From Imbricaverruca yamaguchii (Eukaryota; Arthropoda; Thecostraca; Neoverrucidae): DNA of 64,000 nucleotides. Location of the stretch: positions 992,001 to 1,056,000 of the forward strand of contig JAOTOL010001502.1 in the NCBI GenBank assembly GCA_034440575.1. The letters run 5' to 3'. This document shows positions 32,401 through 40,339 of this stretch, in pieces. A program made the translations under genes and the position numbers. Position 1 is the first letter of the stretch. Each line of letters opens with the position of its first letter. The notes beneath the pieces were generated by a model, which saw only the letters and a list, made by a program, of their open reading frames with translations, ran no database searches and was not told the DNA's origin.

Positions 32401-34419
32401 GAGTTTGCAAATCCCAGCTGTGAACATATGCATGGCTCACGCTGCTCGATAGCCGCAACTTGTAAGGGCAGGGTGGTCTGCGCGTTACTAGATAGTGGCG
32501 CAGCCGTTAGTTTGTGTAGCGCCGACTCACTCAGGCGCATGCTAATCACAGATGCGGACATTAGTTGCAGCAATATTTTGCTACGAGGTGTCGCTGGGTC
32601 AACGTTCGGCGCTGAGTACGTCGAGGCCGACATTGTGCTGGCGCCCGGAATGACGCCGCTCCGTGTGCCACTAGTGATTGACCGGAGTGATTCGTTTGGT
32701 CACTGTTTACTGCTCGGCGCGAACTTCCTTCGGGCAACTGGTGCAGTCATCGATTTGAGACGGCGCAAGGTCACCTGCGGGGATTGTGTCGTCCCCTTAC
32801 TCGAGGAGCGGCAGGTACCAGATAACTTGATAGGGCTCGCACAAATACACCGCGTGCCGGACAATGCGACTGTGCATGAACATCAGCGATGCAACCGCGT
32901 GAGTAGATCGTTGGCACACCACATTCGGCGACGGACGAATAGATTGGATCTTCCAGCACAACTCCATTGCTTCCGACAGCACTGGAAGCGGATCGGCGTG
33001 ACAGATGAACTGGTGACGTATCAACACACGGAGCACGGCTGTGTGCCTGTGGTTTCCCGCGACTGGCTTGTTGAGCTGGTCGGAACTATGCACGCCGAAA
33101 CCGCGCACGCCGGCCGTGACAAGCTTATCGACTTGGTCGGCCGGCACGTTTTTTGTCCGGGTGCGAGCAACATCGTAGCCGACATAGTCGGTGCTTGCAC
33201 TAAGTGCCAGCTGTTCAAGCCGTCTGCGCAGATACACCCACCACCGACACTGCGAATCGAGGCGAGCGCGCCATTCGTGCTAATAGTTGCGGATCTGGTT
33301 CTGTTTCCTCGCACTGGACGTGGACATATCGGCTGTTTAGTCGTGGTCGACCACGCCTCCAAGTTTGGCATCGCTGTACCGATTCGATCAAAATCATCGC
33401 CAGCTGTCGCTATGGCGTTCGAGCAGCGCGTGCTTCCCGCTCTGCTGCGACCGGCGGTCCGCTGTCTAACTGATAACGGCGGTGAGTTCTGCGGGTCCGA
33501 GTTCGAGGCAATGTTGCAGCGATGGAGTATCAACCACGTTCGCTCCACGCCGCTGCGCGCCCAGGGTCATGGCGCGGTGGAGCGTTTGAACCGCACGCTT
33601 GGCCAGTCCCTGCGTATGCTGGACGGCGCGCCGGGCAACTGGGACCTGCGCCTGCCTCGTGCTATTTCGACGTACAACACGTCCGTACATGCAGAGCTAG
33701 GTGTGTCACCCGCGGAGTACCTGCTGGGCCGTGTGCACAAGACAAGCGATGTCCCGCGCGTCCCAGTAGCGACCCAGCGTGAGTGGCGCATGGGGCATCC
33801 AAGCTTCGCACCATTTCGCGCTGGTGACCAAGTCAAAAAGACGATAGTACGCTCGGGCAGCTTGCTGGCTAACAAGTTTGAGCGCCGCTACAACGGCCCG
33901 TTGACGGTGACACGGGTAAACGATAATGGGGTGACGTACGAAGTTACGAGTGGGGATGACCGCGTAATACGCGCCCACCATACACAGCTGGGAAAATGGA
34001 AGAGCGCGCCAACGTACCTGCAGCGTGCATCTGAGAAGGTGCGTAACTTATTCGACTGGCCGGCCGGCGATACAGGGAGCGAACGAGCTGCTTCCGGGAA
34101 AATGTGCACGCCGCACCGGTTTGCGCCGTTGCCTGATCAGCCACATCGGGCTGTGCGACGTGAAGCGTCGCAGCAGACGACGCCATCGCCGCGCTCTTGT
34201 CGGCCGTCACAGCAAACCGGGGAGAGGGCGACGCAGACGTCGCCAGCGTTGAAAACAGTCATTCGTAGGTCACCGCAGGCACCGCGACGAGTATGGTTTC
34301 AACTGACAACGGAAACAGAGGACCCGAAGCCAGCGGACGGTAGTCCGCAACTTCGCAGATCTGCGCGGAATCGACGACCTCCGCAGTGGCTGAAAGACTA
34401 TGTTACCGATGCGGGGTGA
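29377..34419 (+). CDS. pol: Pol polyprotein, made as Gag-Pol by -1 frameshift
   Basis: The pol frame is open from 29377; no ATG is needed because translation enters by frameshift at 29479, giving a Gag-Pol of 489 + 1646 residues. Counting residues from the TTG at 29548: first aspartic protease 38-142 (DTGS at 56, IIIG at 123); RT 340-545 (LDVEKAYYQL, FGLKNAP, YLDD at 492-495); RNase H 640-760 (D646, E687, D712, D755); OTU-like domain 786-910 (GDSLVECL with Ser794, AIELLAVFARLYDVRIL, IHFNLL with His901); second retropepsin-like domain 965-1085 (DSGA at 982, LLLGANFL, IDL); integrase with H1182/H1187/C1217/C1220 and D1249, D1309, E1345 (35 residues between the last two); GPY/F-like segment near 1445-1484 (YNGPL); tail ending RRSARNRRPPQWLKDY. 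All main catalytic residues of RT, RNase H and integrase are present. Confidence 0.93.
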   Translation, partial: DVRLVRFSHSYGTVRRFETPPPRGKGPHAQSVGKLIGRTAEIGPAAATDSSPTSQRILSTAVPDDDSSCTDGGLSSSPEVLRTEYVFASSVRPEPILRATVSVGARRASGVLDTGSGRSMIARFLIDESAIRPCSEVVRAVGGHVLCPIGCVDVMVDLHGVKLELTNCMVFDTKLAAADIIIGCDAMEWHGLRLDIARRSVSGRHTDGSRWSVYLPLGTRDSTCAYFASAVPCHSTQDVTVAPGDSVALPCAFASQPACELCCAAPRQLVFTGSAPSVPCLQPIDGILDPTAPRVLVCNRARVPFTIRKGATIGELHTAADGGLDCDLQVDVLAASSANEQKQMCSTPSAADISGLTPEQRGAVQAVFDRHAAVFADADTLGTALTAHRIELTDDTPIYIRPRRMSPPIAEEVERQCLELERLGIIERCNSAWNAPIVPIRKRDGSLRLCVDYRRLNQQTVTERFPMADVADSVYSAHHMSWFSALDVEKAYYQLPIAEESRDCTAFSTPRAHYRFRRLSFGLKNAPVVFQREMQAVLSSFSRRQLVVYLDDLLLMETSFEDHLRLVDGVLSALEAQGIRLNAAKCAWFTHEVKFLGHQLSSEGLRKAPEYVDKVRSFQRPSTVQQLRQFLGLVNYQRKFVRSCSDVARPLAELTGQSCSTVLDWTPEMISSFDRLKIEIERDITLAFPDYSESAQPLCLWVDASAYGAGACISQHQNGRDRYIAFASTSFTNAQRGYSATGRELAALRWGVKTFHAFLAGVRFIAYTDHQALVHLHSLRLVNHRVARTVEELTEYDMEIRHVPGRLNTAADMLSREHVPQGVPSELERSTKPGLPDGLILRYRTEGGGDSLVECLCQWMRLNAHQPAANHELRVKLIDDALRSPWRYGLKLDRLVRQALHLMRLPGQPLAIELLAVFARLYDVRILVHFGPDNPMTFCSVRYNKHGNIHLHCLAGIHFNLLAERGSLDQQNPALVAYIVDEERARENTALRAPLPHERDRLSDDDKREFANPSCEHMHGSRCSIAATCKGRVVCALLDSGAAVSLCSADSLRRMLITDADISCSNILLRGVAGSTFGAEYVEADIVLAPGMTPLRVPLVIDRSDSFGHCLLLGANFLRATGAVIDLRRRKVTCGDCVVPLLEERQVPDNLIGLAQIHRVPDNATVHEHQRCNRVSRSLAHHIRRRTNRLDLPAQLHCFRQHWKRIGVTDELVTYQHTEHGCVPVVSRDWLVELVGTMHAETAHAGRDKLIDLVGRHVFCPGASNIVADIVGACTKCQLFKPSAQIHPPPTLRIEASAPFVLIVADLVLFPRTGRGHIGCLVVVDHASKFGIAVPIRSKSSPAVAMAFEQRVLPALLRPAVRCLTDNGGEFCGSEFEAMLQRWSINHVRSTPLRAQGHGAVERLNRTLGQSLRMLDGAPGNWDLRLPRAISTYNTSVHAELGVSPAEYLLGRVHKTSDVPRVPVATQREWRMGHPSFAPFRAGDQVKKTIVRSGSLLANKFERRYNGPLTVTRVNDNGVTYEVTSGDDRVIRAHHTQLGKWKSAPTYLQRASEKVRNLFDWPAGDTGSERAASGKMCTPHRFAPLPDQPHRAVRREASQQTTPSPRSCRPSQQTGERATQTSPALKTVIRRSPQAPRRVWFQLTTETEDPKPADGSPQLRRSARNRRPPQWLKDYVTDAG
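29473..29479 (+). promoter_or_regulatory. -1 ribosomal frameshift slippery heptamer GGGAAAC
   Basis: In the gag frame it reads G GGA AAC and is followed at once by the gag stop TGA (29480-29482). Shifting back one base gives GGG AAA CTG and enters the pol frame, which is open from 29377. GGGAAAC is an established slippery site (for example in simian type D retrovirus gag-pro). Confidence 0.88.
29485..29520 (+). promoter_or_regulatory. frameshift-stimulating stem-loop
   Basis: GGTCGCA (29485-29491) pairs perfectly with TGCGACC (29514-29520), and inside it GGCC (29493-29496) pairs with GGCC (29504-29507). The spacer to the slippery site is 5 nt (29480-29484), in the range needed to place the stem at the mRNA entrance of a paused ribosome. 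Confidence 0.8.
31903..32277 (+). other. OTU-like domain within pol (Cys-to-Ser)
   Basis: The order of conserved blocks matches OTU proteases: a GD-x-LhxxL start, NHELR then a basic helix, an E-L-x-A-x-A-x-x-Y-x-V-x-I block, and an I-H-F at the end where OTU enzymes have HY. The expected nucleophile Cys is Ser (codon AGC at 31927-31929), so it may be inactive or use Ser. It lies exactly between RNase H and the second protease. The assignment is by pattern, not by search. Confidence 0.6.
32440..32802 (+). other. second retropepsin-like domain within pol
   Basis: Contains ALLDSGAAVSLCS (DSG codons from 32491), a central LLRGVAGSTF (flap region) and LLLGANFL…VIDL, in the order seen in LTR-retrotransposon proteases. 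The element already has a protease at the N-terminus of pol, so this is a second one. Confidence 0.72.
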
Positions 34420-34510
34420 TGTGTTTAAATAGCCACCCGACGTGTGTCTCTTGTATATGGAGTGTATGTGTGTGTGTGTGTGGGGGTTTGTGATAACGGC
34501 GTTGGCTGGC
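34420..34510 (+). other. short 3' untranslated spacer, no env
   Basis: Between the pol stop and the polypurine tract lie about 90 bp with a (GT)n tract. They encode no envelope gene. Confidence 0.8.
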
Positions 34511-34522
34511 GGGGGGGGGGAG
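34511..34522 (+). promoter_or_regulatory. polypurine tract
   Basis: Ten Gs followed by AG directly before the 3' LTR; it primes plus-strand DNA synthesis. Confidence 0.85.
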
Positions 34523-34698
34523 TGTAACCGGCCCTGATATCGCGCAACGCCTGCATTCCGAGGCATCTGCGCGTGCTCCCGCCGGCCGCCCGCCGGCGAC
34601 CGGGCGGTTGTTTTTTGCCGGACTCCGTGCGAGACGGGTGCGCGGAGTGGTGTCTGGACAGTTAAATACAAGTGAAGTGTTCGGCTGACGCGGTAACA
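34523..34698 (+). repeat. 3' LTR (176 bp)
   Basis: Same length as the 5' LTR (27728-27903) and, as read, identical to it, ending GGTAACA. It is followed by the ATGT duplicate. Confidence 0.95.
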
Positions 34699-34702
34699 AT
34701 GT
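34699..34702. repeat. retrotransposon target site duplication, right copy (ATGT)
   Basis: Matches 27724-27727. Confidence 0.85.
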
Positions 34703-35022
34703 GAATACCATAACCACACGAAAGAGTAGCGAACCACGATACATGGAGTTTAAAAGAAAATCATAGGACTTCCCCAACTGGTCAAGTTTCGATTTCATTA
34801 AGGGAAGTTTCCTCCGGGGAGTTTGAGCTTCTCCCCCAATGGTCCGCCCAACCTCTCCAATAATTACATCTTGAACATGGCATCCTATGGACCAGCCGAT
34901 CCATTCGGTGTTTACTGTATCAGCTTAATCTCAGCTACCATCAGCACTGCTGGCTCCTTAGAATGTAATGCTTTAAGAACGACGAGCGGGCTTTACGTAA
35001 CAGTGTCAGAATGCTGTGCGAA
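34703..35022. other. non-coding flank, nothing recognised
   Basis: Contains CTCTCCAATAATTACATCTT, similar to a stretch before the insertion near 27490-27515, suggesting a small dispersed repeat. No gene is seen. Confidence 0.35.
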
Positions 35023-36366
35023 GGTGGCCTCACTATTTCACGAGGCGTAGCCGCATGCAACAACGGCGTCATCTCCGCATAAATATTCCAGCCTACATGA
35101 AAACTTATGGAGTGTTTCTGTTCGCTATATATTCAAAACACTACATATTTAAGGGTTCTTTTCTGTTCATTTTCTATCAATCAATATCTATTTTTTCCTT
35201 TTTCAACCCGAACCAAAAACTCATCGGATTTCGCTCACTATATTTTCAGCTCTCAGAAATTTTGAGTTTTTATTCCACGATGTGTAGGTTCATGTTTATT
35301 CAGCATACTCACCAATGGGGAAAATAGGTCTGAAAACTGGCCAAGTCCACTGGCTGATCCAAGGAGGCCCATTCCAGCCATGGCCCCCCGAAACGCCTCA
35401 AAGGGACTCAAAGGTATTTTGGCCTCCCCTCCGAAACCAACAGAAGTAAACTAAATGAACATACGTTAACTTTGGCCGAGGTTAAAAAATAACGCTCCGG
35501 GTGAAAGAATCTCCAATTTTAAAGGTATTTTTAATCATTGTTTGGAAGCCCAATATGATAGCATAGTAGATTCTGACGCACATCGAGAGTTCTATGCCGT
35601 TGAAGCTCCGCTTACAGCAAGAGATGACAAAACCAGCAGTTTCATTATTCCTTAGTCAGATAGCTTCATGAATTTAGCTTAGCCAGTAACGGGCAAGCAA
35701 ACCCAGTGAGCTATATTTCGAACGCGAATTTAAACAGTATGTTTTGTATGTGTTTTGTATTGTGAACTCTTGCTGTCAGCGGAGCTTCAACAGCATAGAA
35801 CTCCCGATGTGCGTCAGAATCTACTATGCTGTCATATTGGGCTTCCGAACAATGATTAAAAATACCTTTAAAGCTGGAAATTCCTTCGCCCGGAGGGTTT
35901 TTTTTAACCCTGGCCAAAGTTACCGTATTTTAATTTAGTTTACTTCTGTTGGTTTCTGAGGGGAGGCCAAAACATGCTGGCCCCTTTGAGGCGTTTCGTG
36001 GGGCCATGGCTGGAATGGGCCTCCTTGGATCCGCCAGTGAACTTGTCCAGTTTTCAGACATATTTTCCCCGTTGGTGAGTATGCTGAATAAACATGAACA
36101 TGCACATCGTGGATTACAAACTCAGAATTTCCGAGAGGTGAAAACATAGTGCGCGAAATCCGATGAGCTTTTGGTTCGGATTGAAAAAGTAAAGAAAAAT
36201 AGATATTGATTGATAGAAAATGAAAAGAAAAGAGGCCTTAAAGATGTATTGTTTTGAATATATAGCGAACAGAAACACTCGATGGGTTTTCATGTAGGTT
36301 GGAATATTTACGCGGCGATAACGCCGTTGTTGCACGCGGCTACGCCTCGTGAAATAGTGAGGCCAC
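35023..36366. mobile_element. foldback element with arms of about 600 bp
   Basis: The left arm (35023-35625) is matched in reverse by the right arm (35770-36366), from GGTGGCCTCAC at one end to GTGAGGCCACC at the other, with moderate divergence. The central spacer is about 145 bp. No transposase ORF is present. A single-arm relative lies at about 48720-48870. The structure could form a long hairpin or double-stranded RNA. Confidence 0.82.
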
Positions 36367-36690
36367 CCAGTTGAGCCCGGTTGAACAGCATGTTTCGTAT
36401 GTTGGTGTTGTGGGTCGCTAAGATGAAGAGACGGGCTACATTGGCTGATTTTTCTCAAGAAAAATAAGAAGAGGATGTATGTAGGCATTTATATTCTGAA
36501 TAAGAGGTAACTGGTGGGTTCGCAGGTAAGGGAGATTCGGGTGGTAGGACTATCAAACTTTAAGGTTTGCATTGCAGTTTAAGGTAGGTACCAATCTAGG
36601 TATGAGACAAGTTTTGCACATATACCCTCATGAGACAAGCAAAAAGGTTAGGTTTGGTTTGGTTTGGTTGGGTTAGGCTAGACTTCTGTT
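36367..36690. other. non-coding stretch with a GGTTTGGTTT run
   Basis: Simple TTTGG/TTAGG tract at 36648-36680. No gene is seen. Confidence 0.45.
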
Positions 36691-36694
36691 TTAA

Positions 36695-37659
36695 CACGCG
36701 CCCTGGAGGACCTCTGAAACTTACGCGCACTGGAAGGGGGGGGGGGCGGATTCCGCCCCCCCTAAGATCTCGCCTCCCATTAAGGCTAGAGCAACGAAAT
36801 TTACAGGGTGGATGGGCACGATAGATAACTCTATTGTGTGCAAATTTCTTGACCTTAGGTCAATATCTTCAAGGTCAAATGAGGTACAAATAGCAAAATT
36901 GTCTGGTTTTGCGTGGCTTGGCTTGTCATTGTTATGGATCGCTGTGATTGTATTTAAATGCTCCAGAATTGCCATTAATGATGTTTTGGACATTACTAAT
37001 GATGCAATGCATATGCCAGTTCCGCCATTTGACCTCAGGTCACCTATATAGGAGCACTTTATCAAGTCATTACATGCTCCAGTTACCGGAACCGGGCTGC
37101 CCACCTGACTGCTCCTTGGGGCGGCCCGAACAATCGGTTTCGCAAAGAAAGGAGTGAAATACATGAATAAAGTATAGAAACGCTTAGGCACACAATGACA
37201 AACAGTAGATTTCCGCATGTGTAGGGAGTAACATGCAAAGTGACATCAATCGCATGCCAGTCATTTCCATTTGTGACAACATTCCAGTTGACCAAATTTG
37301 GTTCCATTAGCATGTCACGATGACCTCGGCGACCTAACATGACTCTTAAGTTATATAGCATAACAATATGCATCAAACAAGTCGCTAGTGCTGCCAAGAA
37401 CACTTCCCTTTTGCCAATATACGGGAAGCGCATCAGCGCCGATTTTTGTGGTCTGGCCGTGCGATTAAAAGAAAACTTTAACGGCCCACAGCTTAAAAAC
37501 GTGTCGGCCGATTTTCCTTTTCTTGCTTTAAACCATGCGCCGGTCATTTCTAAGTAGGTACGGAAAAAAATGGCGTATATTGGCCGGTACAATATGGAGT
37601 TGTGTACGAAAAATCGGAGGGGTGGGTGGATTTCACCCTCCACCCCTCCAGGGCGTGTG
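36695..37659 (-). mobile_element. piggyBac-type MITE, family A, copy 2
   Basis: A 965-bp element flanked by TTAA (36691-36694 and 37660-37663), with ends CACGCGCCCTGGAGG and the inverse CCTCCAGGGCGTGTG. The interior matches 13889-14742 in reverse orientation. It is non-coding. Confidence 0.8.
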
Positions 37660-37663
37660 TTAA

Positions 37664-38031
37664 CTTGTCATGAACTTGACCTGACTTGACCTCTGTGACC
37701 TGACATGACTTTGAAACAATGTAGCATAACAATATACATCAAACAAGTCGCTAGTGTTGCCAAGAACACTTCCTTTTTGCCAATATACGGGAAGCGCATC
37801 AGCGCCGATATTTGTAGACTGGCGCTGATAAATTTTTTTGACTTTACCGACCCCTAACTCGAAAAATGTTCGGTCGATTTTCATTTTTCTTACTTTAAAC
37901 AACTTCATTTATTAGCAGGTACACAAACAATGGCGCCGGTAAAATCGGCCGGTATCGGCCGGTAAAATCTGGAGTTGTCTGCGAAAAACCGGAGGGGTGG
38001 GCGGATTTCGCCCCCCCCTCCAGGGCGCGTG
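37664..38031 (-). mobile_element. piggyBac-type MITE, family A, partial copy 3
   Basis: Repeats the right portion of copy 2 (from about 37300), shares the TTAA at 37660-37663 with it, and ends CCAGGGCGCGTG before TTAA at 38032-38035. Text such as AACAAGTCGCTAGTG is common to both. Confidence 0.75.
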
Positions 38032-38035
38032 TTAA

Positions 38036-38200
38036 CCCGCCCTGCTTCCTGTCAGATCCTCACATCCCGTCCCGGGGGGGGGGGGTCGTTAGGGACTCCC
38101 CCTCTAATATCCAAACTAAGCGTCGCATGAAAACGAAATAGGTGTCATCGGAAAGCGCTCGACGAGTAGGGTCAGACCCGGCCCCTGTCAATGTCCATTG
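38036..38200 (-). mobile_element. piggyBac-type MITE, family B, inverted fragment
   Basis: Starts at the TTAA shared with the family A copy (TTAACCCGCCCTG). Its 38040-38200 part is the inverse of 23380-23490 (GCGCTTTCCGATGACACC, ACCCTACTCGTCGAG). Confidence 0.65.
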
Positions 38201-38450
38201 GCAGCCGACGACGTCGTCTGGGCGCTGATTTGGGTTCAGTAGGTCAGTATCAGGACAGCAAGAAATCATACTTTTTCGCGTACGTTCCTGACTAGCAAGT
38301 ATACGTGATAGGTATAAATTATACGTCATCTGAAAGCTTATTTCATGGTATTTCGATGATCATGGAAGGCTTTTACATAGACGTGTTAGTTATCGTGTAA
38401 AATGGTGTTAGTTAGACCCACGCCATATCCATCGACACTATTCAACTTAA
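38201..38450. other. non-coding stretch
   Basis: No gene or repeat was recognised. Confidence 0.4.
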
Positions 38451-38454
38451 ACGC

Positions 38455-38530
38455 TCGGTGTGGGTAGCGCAGTTGGTAGCGCGTAATTTGCCAACTCGGA
38501 GGTAGCGGGTTTGAGGCTGGAGGCCAGAAG
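38455..38530 (+). mobile_element. tRNA-like SINE head
   Basis: GGGTAGCGCAGTTGGTAGCG is a clear A box of elongator-Met/Trp-like type; a weak B box (GTAGCGGGTTTGAGGCT) lies at the normal distance. No core or target duplication was identified. Confidence 0.45.
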
Positions 38531-39149
38531 TTTTTGTGCGCGTCGTGGGAAGTCCTTTTAATAAGCGACAGTGGATAAAGACATTGTTCACATGGAACGA
38601 TCTTTTGCATAAAGAGAAAGTAAAATACGCAGATAATATGCAAGGCTGGGGTTCGGCCACCTTAAATTGATGGTTGGGTACTTTTTCTATTCAGCCAGGC
38701 ATAGGAAGTACGTAACCACCGCTCATGGCAGTGTCCAGGCCCCCAATCCATTCCTGGCATGGGCGGCGGGCCATCGGGGATGGGATAGGAGAACATCTGA
38801 AACATCACGCATTTTGCAGTACAGCACAACATAAATACGGTAACACAAGTTGTTTATCAATCAGACTTTAATACGAGGAGCATAAGGCTGGGGAAGACGA
38901 GACAGCCATGATTGAGGAAGGCCCTCTCTCCCACTGCCGATTGTTTCTCGGTTGTGCACTCTGTGGTGGAGGTGAATTTGCATTTTGGGCGCATCGACTG
39001 CGTTCGTCATTTTGCGTACATCAAGATATATTCCGGCGCCCAACAGAGTGCGTATTAAAACAACGATATATCCAGGAAGCACAACGCAAGACATATATTG
39101 GAGGAAGCAAACACATGAAGCAGAAAAAAGAATCTTGGGTTCTTTTATG
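38531..39149. other. non-coding stretch
   Basis: No supported gene. Confidence 0.4.
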
Positions 39150-39302
39150 ATACAATTAACTGCTAGGTCTCATAGCGTGGCCAACTTCTCACGCCGATTG
39201 GTCCCAGGTGAACTCGATAATTCCGCTGGTTGCGGGACTCGAACCCATAATCTTATGGTTAAGAGTCTAACACCCTACCGGCCGAGCTACCCCGGCTCCA
39301 CC
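39150..39302 (-). mobile_element. SINE with tRNA-Lys-type head
   Basis: The reverse complement begins GGAGCCGGGGTAGCTCGGCC, continues with GACTCTTAACC (CTT anticodon region of tRNA-Lys) and GGGTTCGAGTCCCGC (B box). It is followed by the shared core ACCAATCGGCGTGAGA and a tail with ATCATAAAAGAACCC. Head and B box are well kept, but mismatches in the stems argue against a functional tRNA. Confidence 0.75.
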
Positions 39303-39777
39303 AAACGCATAACATAGGAGGTTGTCGATAGCAGGTTCACATAAGCCACGTAACTTAATGAGATTACATTGCGTTAATACATTACAATACCTAACATTAC
39401 AGTGCGTACATATCTGACACTTCAGAAAATTTGACGAAATGGCAAGAATAGATGGAACATCCTCATCGTGGCATCTGTGGCTGAGACCAACTCTACATAC
39501 ATATATACACAGACTACTCACGAGCACTGTAGTGGGAAGATGAGTACGGGTAAACCTACAGGCTACGCTCTACCGACTTCACAAACACAGGCACATATCA
39601 GTTCTTGAGTTTGACATACACTCGGTGGAACTGCAACACGTACGTCTAGTCTTGTGTAATTGTGTAAAAAGACATGATATGCAGCTATATGATCAACGGC
39701 AGGTGATGTACCTATAGGTCCAAACAATGAAGGATTCAAACACTGATCTAAATGTGAAGTGTCGACGAAATGCTGCT
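39303..39777. other. non-coding stretch
   Basis: No gene or repeat was recognised. Confidence 0.4.
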
Positions 39778-39947
39778 CACACTTCGCAGTCACTGAACAA
39801 ACTGCTCGGCTCACACTTCGCAGTCACTGAACAAACTGCTCGGCTCACACTTCGCAGTCACTGAACAAACTGCTCGGCTCACACTTCGCAGTCACTGAAC
39901 AAACTGCTCGGCTCACACTTCGCAGTCACTGAACAAACTGCTCGGCT
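39778..39947. repeat. 34-bp tandem repeat, five perfect units
   Basis: Five contiguous copies of a 34-bp unit beginning CACACTTCGCAGTCACTG and ending CTGCTCGGCT, with no differences seen. There are no spacers, so it is a VNTR and not a CRISPR. Confidence 0.95.
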
Positions 39948-39993
39948 TTCCGCTGCTGCCGCTTTGCGAGCTTGGCGACGTTCGCCTTATTGT

Positions 39994-40338
39994 TTACCAG
40001 CCCGAGACGAATAAATGTCCAGATCCTCGCAAAGTACTTAATGACATTTTATCTATGGAAGTGAATCTGGATTCCAACACCTGGCGGAAACTTCCAATGA
40101 CCTTTGGATGTCTGCTGAGATTGTTGGGTTCTTGGACATGGTGAACATAAAATGCTGCATCCATCTCTCTGAATGTGTGGAAGAATTCCTCGATGGGAAC
40201 CGTCAGGCCGCTAAGGCTCGGGAGGCGAGTCCAGAGCGCTTCTCGTGGTTCATCTTCGGCATACGCAGATGGGTTCCCAGTGATCGGTCCGTTGGTTTCC
40301 TTCTGGACATGGACCAGGCCATACATCATCCCTCCCAC
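39994..40338 (-). CDS. unrecognised ORF of 114 codons
   Basis: Minus-strand open frame with a protein-like, mixed composition (for example PIEEFFHTFREMDAAFYVHH). I do not recognise it. An opposing plus-strand ORF (40108-40359) overlaps it. It could be a decayed transposon gene, an exon or chance. Splice sites were not convincing. Confidence 0.2.
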   Translation of the reverse strand: MGGMMYGLVHVQKETNGPITGNPSAYAEDEPREALWTRLPSLSGLTVPIEEFFHTFREMDAAFYVHHVQEPNNLSRHPKVIGSFRQVLESRFTSIDKMSLSTLRGSGHLFVSGW

Positions 40339-40339
40339 C

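Larger units (their letters stand above)
27728..34698 (+). mobile_element. complete Ty3/gypsy LTR retrotransposon
   Basis: A 6971-bp element: 5' LTR, tRNA-Pro primer site, gag, -1 frameshift signal, pol, polypurine tract and 3' LTR, with a 4-bp target duplication. The RT-RNase H-integrase order places it in the Ty3/gypsy (Metaviridae-like) group. No envelope gene is present: only about 100 bp separate the pol stop from the 3' LTR. LTRs that read as identical and uninterrupted gag and pol frames point to a recent insertion. Its GC-rich codon use contrasts with the AT-rich flanks. Pol carries two extra domains between RNase H and integrase, described under pol. Confidence 0.95.

Noticed and set aside
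34420..34522. env gene in the gypsy element
   Set aside because: Only about 100 bp lie between the pol stop and the 3' LTR.
39150..39302. Functional tRNA-Lys gene
   Set aside because: The head is joined to a SINE core and its stems carry mismatches; it is a SINE.
39778..39947. CRISPR array
   Set aside because: The repeats are contiguous with no spacers, and the DNA is eukaryotic.
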